Source: an uncultured Alphaproteobacteria bacterium
GTDB lineage: Bacteria > Pseudomonadota > Alphaproteobacteria > Rickettsiales > UBA1997
Length of the DNA: 9,571 nucleotides
Reading direction: 5' to 3'
Assembly (NCBI GenBank): GCA_903837365.1
Contig: CAILUF010000179.1
Span: 1 to 9,571, forward strand
This document shows, piece by piece, positions 1-7,269 of this stretch. A model generated the notes under the pieces. The model worked only from the letters and a program-made list of their open reading frames with translations. It did no database searches and was not told the DNA's origin. Made by a program: the position numbers and the translations under genes. The first letter of the stretch is position 1; each line of letters begins with the position of its first letter.

Positions 1-12
1 TCAATTATGCAA

Positions 13-20
13 TCCTTCCC
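13..20 (-). promoter_or_regulatory. Shine-Dalgarno of a gene starting at or beyond the left edge
   Basis: Read on the minus strand, the bases after the thrB stop contain GGGAAGGA, a strong purine-rich ribosome binding site in a region that otherwise lacks them. A start codon 5-9 nt further on would fall at the window edge (a TTG lies at 4-2) or just outside. This suggests that the leftward operon continues past thrB. In many alphaproteobacteria thrB is followed by rnhA (RNase HI), so that is the likely neighbour, but no coding sequence is visible here. Confidence 0.5.
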
Positions 21-37
21 AAAAAAATGTGTTTTAA

Positions 38-1018
38 TCATATTTTATTTACAATTTTATTTTTAAAAAATCTTAATTTGTGAAGATATTCCATGGGATC
101 TTTAATTTTTACTAAAGAATTTTTATCAGTAAAAAACATGTCATTGAGCCTTGTAAGTAGAAATCTCATACTCGCACCAAGTAATGCTATTTCTAAAAAC
201 TCCTCTTCATTTTTATTGATATTTCTGATTTTTTTATAAGAATCAATCAGACTTACATATTTTTGTTGATTAAAATTTAAGCGCTCAAAACACCAGGCAT
301 TAACAAGGATCGCCAAATCGTAAATTAAAATTTCATTTGCCGAAAAATAAAAATCAATCACTCCGCTCAACTTATCATTTTCAAAAAATACATTATCGGG
401 AAATAAGTCTAGATGCGCAGGAGCGTAGGAAAAATTGCTAATATTATTATACCAATTTTTTTGCAAGAATTCAATATTTTGTAAAATTTCATTAGCTAAA
501 CCGCTTTGATATTGTTCAACTAAATTACTAAATTTGTTAAATATTATAAGAAAATTTTTAACGCTTAAATCGTTGACTCTACTATCCTCGTAATCTAAAG
601 CACCTAAATGCATTTTAGCCAAAACTTCTCCAACTTCTTGACAATGTTTAACAGTTATTGATTCATAATAACCGTCACTAACAGCTTTTAAAGTTTTACC
701 TTCTAAAAAACTAACAATTACCGAATTTTTATTTTCAATTTTATTGATTACCGATCCATATTTATCAGGGATTGGACGCGGACAATTAATGCCTTTTTTT
801 GCTAAATGTAATTTAAAATTTATAAAAAAAGGCAAATCTTTTTGTGCAATTCTTTTTTCAAAAATTGTTAAAATATATTTACCATTTTGTGTTTCTAAAA
901 TAAAATTGGAATTATCAATACCTTCAACTATTTCTGTAAAATTTAGCAATTCGCCAATTGAATAATTGCCAAGATGGGAAGCGATTTGTTGATGAGTAAT
1001 TTTAGTATAAACTGCCAT
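38..1018 (-). CDS. thrB: homoserine kinase, APH-fold type
   Basis: The protein phosphorylates L-homoserine with ATP to O-phosphohomoserine, the penultimate step of threonine synthesis, in the cytoplasm. It has 326 residues, close to the usual length of about 320 for the aminoglycoside-phosphotransferase-like ThrB of alphaproteobacteria and pseudomonads, which is unrelated to the GHMP-kinase ThrB of E. coli. Family signatures are visible throughout: the MAVYT start, EGIDNSN (32-38), the nucleotide-binding strand ending in FEKR (53-56), DLPFF (61-65), CPRPIP (79-84), the catalytic loop HLDLFPDN (202-209, catalytic Asp204), the metal-binding VIDF (220-223) and NAWCFE (240-245). The ATG start gives the canonical N-terminus and lies 7 nt after the upstream zincin-like gene, so the two are probably cotranscribed with fur. 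There is no obvious Shine-Dalgarno sequence. The sister kinase AmgK has the same fold, but the MAVYT and HLDLFPDNVFF motifs are specific to ThrB. Confidence 0.95.
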   Translation of the reverse strand: MAVYTKITHQQIASHLGNYSIGELLNFTEIVEGIDNSNFILETQNGKYILTIFEKRIAQKDLPFFINFKLHLAKKGINCPRPIPDKYGSVINKIENKNSVIVSFLEGKTLKAVSDGYYESITVKHCQEVGEVLAKMHLGALDYEDSRVNDLSVKNFLIIFNKFSNLVEQYQSGLANEILQNIEFLQKNWYNNISNFSYAPAHLDLFPDNVFFENDKLSGVIDFYFSANEILIYDLAILVNAWCFERLNFNQQKYVSLIDSYKKIRNINKNEEEFLEIALLGASMRFLLTRLNDMFFTDKNSLVKIKDPMEYLHKLRFFKNKIVNKI

Positions 1019-1025
1019 AAATTAT

Positions 1026-1853
1026 TTATTTTTTTTCATCAATTTCTTGGGTTTTTTGCCAACTTGCTTGCCATGAAGCATTTGATTTTATTGACTTTGC
1101 AAAGGAAGTATTTTTTTGAACTCTTGATTCAAATTGTTTTGAAAACTCCAAAATTGGAGTGGTTAATTTTACATTCTCAACAATTTCCAAAGTCTGTTGA
1201 GCAATTGCTTGATTTGTTATTTTTTGAATTTGTGGATTAAAAATTTCCTTGATAAATTTGGTGGTATTTACAAAAAAATCCATGACTTCCTGAGTTGTAA
1301 AATCGCCATTACTTTTGACATTTTGTGAAATACTTAACAACTCAAAATAGCGCGCAAATAATTCTGAAATAAATTGGTGAGGCTTGTAAGCCTTAAGCGC
1401 ATCAACCATCAATCTTTGTATTTGCGAACGTAATGCTATTTGCGAAGCTTGGCGATCTTTCATGTCATAGCCAATTGCTTGACGAAATTCTTCGCCAAGT
1501 TTAATACCACTTTCATATTCCAAGGCATGGGCCATTTCATGAGCCAAAACATTGCAATTAAGACTGCGCAAAATAATTTTCAGATTTTTTTTAGGAAAAA
1601 TTTTATTGCTGAAGCGATTAAATACCGTTTGATTTTCGGTTAAAAAACAACCAACATTTGTATCCCAACCCTTGATATACTTAACTTCAAACCGTAAATT
1701 TTGTTGTTGTAATTTTGTTAAAATTAAATCCAAACCTTCTTTGAATAATTCAATTCTGTAGAGATTGGAAAAAAGCTCAATAAATTTTTCATCTTGCCTA
1801 AGCCCTTCATAATCAAGCTGTGGAGCAATTAAATTTTCTAAAAAATTACTCAT
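1026..1853 (-). CDS. putative zincin-like metallopeptidase of unknown function
   Basis: I do not recognise this 275-residue protein as a named family. It carries an HEMAH motif (105-109) in the context NVLAHEMAHALEYESG, a classic HExxH zinc-binding helix. A second helix, SELFARYFELL (163-173), follows about 55 residues later and contains Glu164, which could be the third zinc ligand as in gluzincins. There is no signal peptide or hydrophobic segment, so it is probably cytoplasmic. The C-terminal third (about 195-275) is rich in Gln, Lys, Ser and Asn and looks like extended helix or low-complexity tail. The ATG lies 2 nt after the fur stop (TAATTATG), implying translational coupling, and thrB follows 7 nt downstream. 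Peptidase activity is inferred only from the motif; the protein could also be a catalytically altered zinc-binding relative. Confidence 0.75.
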   Translation of the reverse strand: MSNFLENLIAPQLDYEGLRQDEKFIELFSNLYRIELFKEGLDLILTKLQQQNLRFEVKYIKGWDTNVGCFLTENQTVFNRFSNKIFPKKNLKIILRSLNCNVLAHEMAHALEYESGIKLGEEFRQAIGYDMKDRQASQIALRSQIQRLMVDALKAYKPHQFISELFARYFELLSISQNVKSNGDFTTQEVMDFFVNTTKFIKEIFNPQIQKITNQAIAQQTLEIVENVKLTTPILEFSKQFESRVQKNTSFAKSIKSNASWQASWQKTQEIDEKK

Positions 1854-1855
1854 AA

Positions 1856-2275
1856 TTATTTATTTTTAAGTGGACGACAATAAAGCTCCAAGCGATGCCC
1901 AACTAAATCAAAACCATGATCACGCGCAATTTTTTCTTTTAATTTTTCTAACTCTTCATTGTAAAATTCATGAACTTCATTTGTTGAAATATCAACCAAA
2001 TGATCATGATGTTCTTCGCTTTCGAGCTTCTCATACCTTGATTTACCGCGTCCCAAAAAATCATGTCGCGCAATTAATCCGAGCTCTTCGAACATATTCA
2101 AAGCGCGATAAACCGTTGCAACGCCTATGCGTGGATTAATTTTTAACGCCCGACGATAAACTTCTTCAACATCGGGATGATCATCGCTTTGCGCTACAAC
2201 CCGAGCAACAATACGGCGATTTTCCGTAAGTCTAATTTTGCGTTCTTCGCAGAGCTTTTCAATTGTTGATGGCAT
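1856..2275 (-). CDS. fur: Fur-family metal-dependent transcriptional regulator
   Basis: This is a winged-helix repressor that binds DNA when loaded with metal, usually Fe2+ (Mn2+ in rhizobial Mur proteins). With the ATG start it has 139 residues; a longer reading from a TTG at 2302 would add nine hydrophobic residues not seen in the family, so the ATG is preferred. The DNA-binding part shows LTENRRIVARVV (16-27) and GVATVYRALNMFEELGL (51-67). The metal-binding dimerisation half shows HHDH (89-92), the glutamates of EFYNEE and His127 in GHRLELY. The C-terminal CxxC structural zinc pair of E. coli Fur is absent, as is usual in alphaproteobacterial Fur/Mur proteins. It is the first gene of the leftward operon with the zincin-like gene and thrB. 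Its promoter region shares a 17-bp motif with that of the XRE cassette. Whether it senses iron or manganese cannot be decided from sequence; Irr is less likely because no heme-regulatory Cys-Pro motif is seen. Confidence 0.93.
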   Translation of the reverse strand: MPSTIEKLCEERKIRLTENRRIVARVVAQSDDHPDVEEVYRRALKINPRIGVATVYRALNMFEELGLIARHDFLGRGKSRYEKLESEEHHDHLVDISTNEVHEFYNEELEKLKEKIARDHGFDLVGHRLELYCRPLKNK

Positions 2276-2317
2276 AAAAAAATTTAGATTGAGAAATATC
2301 AAGGTGAATTTGAAATT

Positions 2318-2344
2318 GTAATATCAGATTAACTTGAAAATTTA
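2318..2344 (-). promoter_or_regulatory. candidate fur promoter with shared upstream motif
   Basis: On the minus strand an extended -10 element, TGATATTAC (2326 to 2318), lies about 43 nt upstream of the fur ATG. Exactly one base further upstream is the 17-mer TAAATTTTCAAGTTAAT (2344 to 2328), which recurs base for base at the same distance from the extended -10 of the XRE gene (9479 to 9463). No consensus -35 hexamer is present. The matching geometry at two unrelated genes makes this more convincing than an AT-rich -10 match alone. Confidence 0.45.
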
Positions 2345-2376
2345 GTACAAGACATTTTTAACTGCTTAACTTTGAT

Positions 2377-2404
2377 TTTTCAAAGAAAATTTTGTTGCTA
2401 AAAT
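2377..2404 (+). promoter_or_regulatory. weak candidate promoter for guaB
   Basis: TTTTCA (2377-2382), a 16-nt spacer and TAAAAT (2399-2404) preceded by TGC form a possible extended -10 promoter pointing to guaB. It would leave a leader of about 165 nt, which contains a C6 run at 2458-2463 and an AT hairpin at 2525-2545. In DNA this AT-rich such matches are common, so this is only a suggestion. Confidence 0.2.
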
Positions 2405-2524
2405 TTTTGTTGCAATAAATATACCCGTCTTTAAACTTGATTTGCATAGGTAAATCGCCCCCCAAAAATTTTATTTTATTTAATTTATTTGATAAATTTT
2501 TAGGAAAATATTTAAACTTATTTT

Positions 2525-2545
2525 TTAGTTTTTAATTAAAACTAA
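2525..2545 (+). repeat. 8-bp inverted repeat in the guaB leader
   Basis: TTAGTTTT and AAAACTAA flank the loop TAATT, forming a perfect 8-bp hairpin about 30 nt before the guaB start. The stem has only one G-C pair and no T run is placed for termination. It may be incidental or may affect guaB translation. The loop sequence is the same as in the longer hairpin at 8038-8074. Confidence 0.4.
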
Positions 2546-2576
2546 GCACTTTTATCAATTTCAAGTGGGATTTAAT

Positions 2577-4064
2577 ATGACAAAAAATCGTAAACTTATC
2601 GAGAGCTCAACTCCTTCTCTTACTTTTGATGATGTTTTGCTTAAACCAGCATTCTCTAAGGTTCTTCCCAATGAAGCTAATACCAAAACTCGCATTACCA
2701 AAAATATTTCCTTAGAAATTCCAATTATTTCAGCAGCGATGGATACTGTTACGGAAAGTCGATTGGCAATTGCTATGGCGCAATGCGGTGGACTCGGTTG
2801 TATTCATAAAAATTTCTCGATTAAAGAGCAAAGTGAAGAAGTAAAAAAAGTTAAAAAATTTGAATCAGGTATGGTTGTTAATCCATTAACAATTAATCCC
2901 GATGCTACGCTTGGCGAAGCTCTAGCCCTGATGTCAACTTATGGAATTTCAGGAATTCCCGTTGTCAAAAATGGTAGCAATAAACTGGTTGGCATTATTA
3001 CCAATCGCGATGTGCGTTTCGCTACCGATAAAAAACAATCAATCAAAGAATTGATGACTAAAGAAAATCTTATCACCGCCAAACAAAACATTAGCAAAAT
3101 TGAAGCTAAAAATTTACTACATCGCCATAAAATTGAACGCATCATCATCGTTGATAATTCTGGAAATTGTATTGGCTTAATGACTGGAAAAGATCTTGAA
3201 AAAACTAAACAATTTCCGCTAGCTTCCAAAGATAGTGAAGGCCGATTATTAGTTGCAAGCGCTTCAGGAGTTGGAAAGGATGGCATTAAGCGCTCTGAAA
3301 GTTTGATTGAAGCTGGAAGCGACATAATTGTCGTTGACACTGCGCATGGTCATTCTGTTGGCGTTATTAACACCATCAAAGAATTAAAAAAATTATTTCC
3401 CAAGCAAGAAATTATCGCTGGTAACATCGCCACCAAAGAAGCTGCAAAAGCACTTTACGATGTTGGAGCGGATGCCATAAAAGTTGGAATTGGTCCGGGA
3501 TCAATTTGCACAACCCGAATAATCGCGGGAGTTGGCGTACCACAATTATCAGCGTTATTCGATGTTTTGGAATTTTGCGATAAAGTAAAATTACCGGTAA
3601 TTTCTGATGGCGGAATTCGTTTTTCTGGCGATCTTGCAAAAGCAATTGCTGGCGGAGCTTCGGCGGTAATGCTTGGCGGATTACTTGCTGGTGCAGAAGA
3701 AACTCCTGGCGAAATCGTTTTATTTAAAGGCAGATCTTACAAGGTTTATCGCGGAATGGGCTCGCTTGGAGCTATGGCGCGCGGATCAGCCGATCGCTAT
3801 TTTCAACAAGATGTTAGCGATAAAATGAAATTAGTTCCCGAAGGAGTTGAAGGTCGTGTAGCTTACAAAGGATCGGTTGCCGATGTAATTCATCAATTAG
3901 TTGGTGGACTAAAATCAGCAATGGGTTATACCGGAAACGCTACAATAAACGAGATGCGCAACAATTGTGAATTTGTAAGAATTACCAATTCAGGTCTGCG
4001 CGAATCACATCCGCATTCAATTGCCATAACCTCCGAATCGCCAAATTACAGCACCGAAACCTAA
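2577..4064 (+). CDS. guaB: inosine-5'-monophosphate dehydrogenase
   Basis: The enzyme oxidises IMP to XMP with NAD+, the first committed and rate-limiting step of GMP synthesis; it is a cytoplasmic tetramer with a TIM-barrel fold. From the ATG at 2577 it has 495 residues, against 488 in E. coli. A GTG at 2565 would add four residues (MGFN), but the GTGGGA there looks more like a weak ribosome binding site for the ATG. The order is N-terminal barrel half with SLTFDDVLL and SAAMDTVTE (about 14-60), two CBS domains (about 98-212) that bind regulatory adenine or guanine nucleotides, then the second half. That half holds VVDTAHGHS (252-260), the catalytic loop GPGSICTTRIIAGVGVPQ with Cys311, SDGGIR (343-348), and the mobile flap with YRGMGSLGAMARGSADRYFQ (391-410) and GVEGRVAYKG. 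All key residues are present. It starts the rightward operon with an unknown membrane protein and nadC. Confidence 0.98.
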   Translation: MTKNRKLIESSTPSLTFDDVLLKPAFSKVLPNEANTKTRITKNISLEIPIISAAMDTVTESRLAIAMAQCGGLGCIHKNFSIKEQSEEVKKVKKFESGMVVNPLTINPDATLGEALALMSTYGISGIPVVKNGSNKLVGIITNRDVRFATDKKQSIKELMTKENLITAKQNISKIEAKNLLHRHKIERIIIVDNSGNCIGLMTGKDLEKTKQFPLASKDSEGRLLVASASGVGKDGIKRSESLIEAGSDIIVVDTAHGHSVGVINTIKELKKLFPKQEIIAGNIATKEAAKALYDVGADAIKVGIGPGSICTTRIIAGVGVPQLSALFDVLEFCDKVKLPVISDGGIRFSGDLAKAIAGGASAVMLGGLLAGAEETPGEIVLFKGRSYKVYRGMGSLGAMARGSADRYFQQDVSDKMKLVPEGVEGRVAYKGSVADVIHQLVGGLKSAMGYTGNATINEMRNNCEFVRITNSGLRESHPHSIAITSESPNYSTET

Positions 4065-4070
4065 AAATCT

Positions 4071-4838
4071 ATGTTGAAATTTTTTGACCAAGCTTTTTAT
4101 CACCACAATTGCCATCGTTTATTTTTTTGGCTGTTTATTTTGGCATTTTTAGCGCAAATTTTTTTTTGGAAAAAAACTGAATCAATTCGCCTTGCCTACG
4201 AAATAGTTCCCGAAGCTCCGAGTCAAGCGGTTGTAAAAATTTTATCTTTTGGCGATGATCAATTTCTCTTTCGAATTTTAGCTTCGCGTTTACAAAATAT
4301 GGGCGATGTTTTTGCAGGTTTTATCAGTCTAAAAAAATATGATTATTTACGCCTCTATCAATGGATGAGTAGACTTGATAATCTAGATTCTAATTCGCGT
4401 TTAATTCCTTCTCTTGCTAGCTATTACTACAGCAATAATGACGATCAAAATGATTTAAGATTAATTGTTAAATATCTCGATGAACATTCCAGCATCAATA
4501 TTGACAAGCATTGGTGGTGGTTATTTCAAGCTACCGAAATTGCTCGAATAAATATCAAAGACAATGATTTGGCAATGAAGCTAGCGCAAAAATTAGCTAG
4601 CAATGAAGCGCAAGACGCTCCGCTATGGACCAAACAAATGCCAGCCTTTATCGCTCGAGCTCGCGGTGACGATTGTTTAGCGTTTCAAGTAATTTCCAAA
4701 TTAATTAGCGAAAGCGAAAGTGGAGCTCGTCAAATCAAAGCTGAAGAAATGAATTTCATGCGTCATTTCATCAATAAAAATTTAAAAAATCTTAAACAAA
4801 AAAATTTTGATCCTCGCCAATGTCTCAACAAAATTTAA
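4071..4838 (+). CDS. conserved-looking membrane-anchored protein of unknown function
   Basis: I cannot assign a function to this 255-residue protein. It has one hydrophobic segment near the N-terminus (about residues 17-33) followed by KK, which looks like an uncleaved signal anchor with the bulk on the periplasmic side, though orientation is uncertain. The rest is predicted by eye to be mainly helical and repeat-like: FLFRILASRLQNMGD (65-79), DYLRLYQWMSRLDNLD (91-106), LIPSLASYYYS (111-121), HWWWLFQATEIAR (147-159), and PLWTKQMPAFIARARGD (184-200). Their spacing and amphipathic pattern suggest a TPR-like superhelix acting as a protein-binding scaffold, but no strict TPR consensus is visible. 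The gene begins 6 nt after the guaB stop, and its last 19 nt overlap the start of nadC, so it is surely part of the same transcription unit. Confidence 0.85.
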   Translation: MLKFFDQAFYHHNCHRLFFWLFILAFLAQIFFWKKTESIRLAYEIVPEAPSQAVVKILSFGDDQFLFRILASRLQNMGDVFAGFISLKKYDYLRLYQWMSRLDNLDSNSRLIPSLASYYYSNNDDQNDLRLIVKYLDEHSSINIDKHWWWLFQATEIARINIKDNDLAMKLAQKLASNEAQDAPLWTKQMPAFIARARGDDCLAFQVISKLISESESGARQIKAEEMNFMRHFINKNLKNLKQKNFDPRQCLNKI

Positions 4839-5689
4839 AAAAACTAATCGCTTTTGCATTAACCGAAGATCGGGTTTTTAACGATAAAACTTCTGATTTA
4901 TGCTTAACAAAAAATCTTCAAACTTCCTTTGCTATCAACACTCGCGAGCCAATAGTTTTTTGTGGAAAAAAAATTATTTTAGAAGTTTTTGAACAATTAA
5001 AAAAATCCAAAAAATTTAAAAACTCTTCGTTAAAAATTGAATTTTTTGGCGATGATTGCACTGCTTTTAAAGCAGGCGAAACAATTGCTCAGGGCCAAGG
5101 TTGCGCAAAATTAATTTTCGCAGGTGAAAGAATAATTCTTAACTTTATCCAACATTTGAGCGCAATATCTACTATAACTAATCAATTTGTGCGTAAACTT
5201 AACAACTCGCGCATCGCCATTTTAGATACTCGTAAAACCCTTCCGGCGTTTCGATCATTGCAAAAATATGCGGTAATTTGCGGTGGCGGAAAAAATCATC
5301 GCTTCGATTTAAGTTCGCAAATTTTGATTAAAGATAATCACCTCGCCAGTAGTAAAAAAAATATCGCTTCCTTACTTGATATCAGCAAAAAAAAATATAA
5401 GAATTTACAAACTGAAATTGAATGCGATGAGTATTGGCAAGTTCTTGAAGCTCTTGAAGTGCAACCCGATATTATCATGCTCGATAATATGAACATCCAA
5501 AATTTAAAAAAATCGATTAGCGCAATTCGTAAAAAAAATTCTAAAATTATCATTGAAGTTTCGGGCGGAATTAATCTTGAAAATATCAGCAATTATTGTG
5601 AACTTGATATTGATTGCATTTCGATTGGCAGTCTTACACACTCGGTTAAGGCTGTGGATATTGGCTTGGACATCGAAATGAATTATTAA
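4820..5689 (+). CDS. nadC: nicotinate-nucleotide pyrophosphorylase (quinolinate phosphoribosyltransferase)
   Basis: NadC condenses quinolinate with PRPP to give nicotinate mononucleotide, CO2 and PPi, the last step of de novo synthesis that feeds the common NAD pathway. Its 289 residues fit the family (about 270-300). Motifs in order: GERIILNFIQHLSAIST (102-118), DTRKT (136-140) with substrate-binding Arg and Lys, GGGKNHR (155-161), the phosphate-binding IKDNH (170-174), TEIECDE (198-204), MLDNM (220-224), EVSGGI (246-251) and SIGSLTHS (268-275). The TTLP-type proline after DTRKT is replaced by LPAF, a small variation. The ATG lies inside the preceding gene (19-nt overlap), giving translational coupling. 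Quinolinate production (nadA, nadB) must be encoded elsewhere if the pathway is complete. Confidence 0.97.
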   Translation: MSQQNLKKLIAFALTEDRVFNDKTSDLCLTKNLQTSFAINTREPIVFCGKKIILEVFEQLKKSKKFKNSSLKIEFFGDDCTAFKAGETIAQGQGCAKLIFAGERIILNFIQHLSAISTITNQFVRKLNNSRIAILDTRKTLPAFRSLQKYAVICGGGKNHRFDLSSQILIKDNHLASSKKNIASLLDISKKKYKNLQTEIECDEYWQVLEALEVQPDIIMLDNMNIQNLKKSISAIRKKNSKIIIEVSGGINLENISNYCELDIDCISIGSLTHSVKAVDIGLDIEMNY

Positions 5690-5744
5690 ATTTGCTATCA
5701 GAAATTTAATAATTATGCGATTATATTTTTTATAAATTATTAAA
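5681..5744 (+). repeat. overlapping AT hairpins at the nadC stop and before the murU-like gene
   Basis: A perfect 13-bp inverted repeat, AATTATTAAATTT (5681-5693) and AAATTTAATAATT (5702-5714), has an 8-nt loop and overlaps the nadC stop codon. The right arm also pairs with a third copy, AATTATTAAA (5735-5744), as a 10-bp stem with a 20-nt loop. The two hairpins exclude each other. The first is followed by a T-rich stretch (about 5725-5731) and could end nadC transcription weakly. The stems contain no G-C pair, so their stability in RNA is modest. Confidence 0.5.
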
Positions 5745-5753
5745 AACTTTTTT

Positions 5754-6500
5754 ATGTTAGAAATTACTCAGGCTTTTATTTTTTGCGCCGGAAGAGGAGA
5801 GCGGATGCGTCCTTTAACTGACACGATTCCCAAGCCTTTAGTAAAAATAAATGGCAAAGCGATTTTAGATTATTCATTAGAAAAAATTAATAAAATTTCC
5901 TCAATAAAAAAAATTATTGTTAATGGTTTTTATCTCGCAAATCAAGTTGAAGAACATTTGCAAAAATCAAATAATTCAAAAATTATTTTTTCGCATGAAG
6001 AAGAAAAAATTGAAACAGGTGGCGCGTTAATTTTTGCAAAAAATCATATTGATTTTTCTGAGCCATTATTGCTGATTAATGGCGATATTTTATGGCAGGA
6101 AAAAAATAATCAAAGCGATATTGAATTACTCTGCAAGCACTGGGATAGCAATGCTTGCGATTTATTATTGGGATTAAAAAAGACCGATCAATATCATGGT
6201 TTTGAAAGAAAAAAAGATGGCTCAATTGGCGATTTTAATTTTAAAAATAATCAACTTTATTTCCTTACTCACCAAGACATGTCTCATGCTTATATTGGCT
6301 TACAAATTATCAATCCTAAAATTTTAAATGACTCCCCAAGTAAATGTTTTTCAATATCGCATTACTTCTACAATAAAATTGCTGAAAATGGCTTGCTTAA
6401 GAGAGTTAAGGGAGTTGAATTACTTGGAGAATATTTTCACATTGGCAATGTTACTGCAATCGCTGAAACCGAAAATAAAATCAGTAAGCAAAATACTTAA
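5754..6500 (+). CDS. sugar-1-phosphate nucleotidyltransferase, probably MurNAc-1-P uridylyltransferase (MurU-like)
   Basis: This 248-residue protein has the Rossmann-like nucleotidyltransferase fold and would transfer a nucleoside monophosphate from NTP to a sugar 1-phosphate. Signatures are the N-terminal NTP-binding loop CAGRGERMRPLT (11-22) with IPKPL (25-29), ETGGAL (87-92), the metal-binding LINGD (107-111), YIGLQIINPKIL (180-191) and YFHIGN (227-232). Its short length without a C-terminal hexapeptide-repeat acyltransferase domain matches MurU, which makes UDP-MurNAc from recycled MurNAc-1-phosphate. Other short transferases of this type (mannose-1-P guanylyltransferase or glucose-1-P thymidylyltransferase relatives) cannot be excluded. 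In alphaproteobacteria and pseudomonads murU usually adjoins the kinase gene amgK; here no amgK is next to it. It converges on plsC with only 14 nt between the stops. Confidence 0.85.
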   Translation: MLEITQAFIFCAGRGERMRPLTDTIPKPLVKINGKAILDYSLEKINKISSIKKIIVNGFYLANQVEEHLQKSNNSKIIFSHEEEKIETGGALIFAKNHIDFSEPLLLINGDILWQEKNNQSDIELLCKHWDSNACDLLLGLKKTDQYHGFERKKDGSIGDFNFKNNQLYFLTHQDMSHAYIGLQIINPKILNDSPSKCFSISHYFYNKIAENGLLKRVKGVELLGEYFHIGNVTAIAETENKISKQNT

Positions 6501-6514
6501 AAAAATTAAAATTA

Positions 6515-7240
6515 TTAGGAAATATTTTTTTCTAAAATTGCCGTTTTTTGTTCAATATCATTTTGTAATTTTTCTAAAAATTCTTTTTTGTTAAGTCCGG
6601 TTTTTATAGGCTCAAGAAATTCAATTTTAATCGTTCCTGGTTTTTTAAAAATTTGATGTTTAGGCCAAAATATTCCTGAATTTAAAGCCACAGGAACAAC
6701 ATCAACATCGCACGCCACGTAAAGCGCAACGATTCCTGCTTGATATGGAAATTCCTGCAAATTACCACCAACTTTTACTCTCGTTCCTTGCGGAAAAATT
6801 ACGACAATTTGTTTTTTTGCGATAAATTTTTTAGCTTGACGAATCACCTCTTTTAAAGCACTAGCGCCACCTTTTCGATCAACGGCAATACCACTCATCG
6901 CGTATAAAAACCAACCATAAAAAGGAATTTTTCTCAATTCTTTTTTGTAAGCGTAAACTGGACGATGCAAAATCAAATGCATGACAATCGTTTCCCAAGC
7001 TGATTGATGTTTACAGGCGATAATTGCTGGAGCTTTAGGAATATTTTGCTCGCCCAAAATCTGAAAATCAATTTTACAAAGTTTTTTTAAAACCCATAAG
7101 CCAACAATTGACCACACTTTAGCGCCATGATCGGCAAGTCTTGAGCTTTGAAAAATTATCGAAGGAAAATATAAAATGGGTATAATCATTCCCCACAAAT
7201 TCAAAAAAATTACAAACAAAATTGATTTAAAAAATTGCAT
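6515..7240 (-). CDS. plsC: 1-acyl-sn-glycerol-3-phosphate acyltransferase
   Basis: PlsC acylates lysophosphatidic acid to phosphatidic acid at the inner membrane, the second acylation in phospholipid synthesis. The 241-residue protein has a hydrophobic N-terminus (about 5-30) that anchors it. The acyltransferase blocks are present: HQSAWE (78-83), the H-x4-D/E catalytic motif with Glu in place of the more common Asp, as is usual in alphaproteobacteria; KKELRKIPFYGW (99-110); FPQGTR (149-154); and VPVALNSGIFW (182-192). Nothing is missing. The gene lies 29 nt downstream of the tRNA-Thr gene on the same strand, so it may be transcribed from the tRNA promoter and released by tRNA 3' processing. 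No clear Shine-Dalgarno sequence precedes the ATG. Confidence 0.95.
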   Translation of the reverse strand: MQFFKSILFVIFLNLWGMIIPILYFPSIIFQSSRLADHGAKVWSIVGLWVLKKLCKIDFQILGEQNIPKAPAIIACKHQSAWETIVMHLILHRPVYAYKKELRKIPFYGWFLYAMSGIAVDRKGGASALKEVIRQAKKFIAKKQIVVIFPQGTRVKVGGNLQEFPYQAGIVALYVACDVDVVPVALNSGIFWPKHQIFKKPGTIKIEFLEPIKTGLNKKEFLEKLQNDIEQKTAILEKNIS

Positions 7241-7269
7241 TGGCGAATTGATGATTAAGAGGTTTTTAA

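Noticed and set aside
2442..2460. GATTT/AAATC inverted repeat upstream of guaB, considered as a Fur/Mur box
   Set aside because: Only five bases per arm match and the fit to known Fur, Mur or Irr boxes is poor.
2939..3645. Two minus-strand open frames inside guaB
   Set aside because: They are complementary-strand shadows of a fully conserved guaB and show no family motifs.
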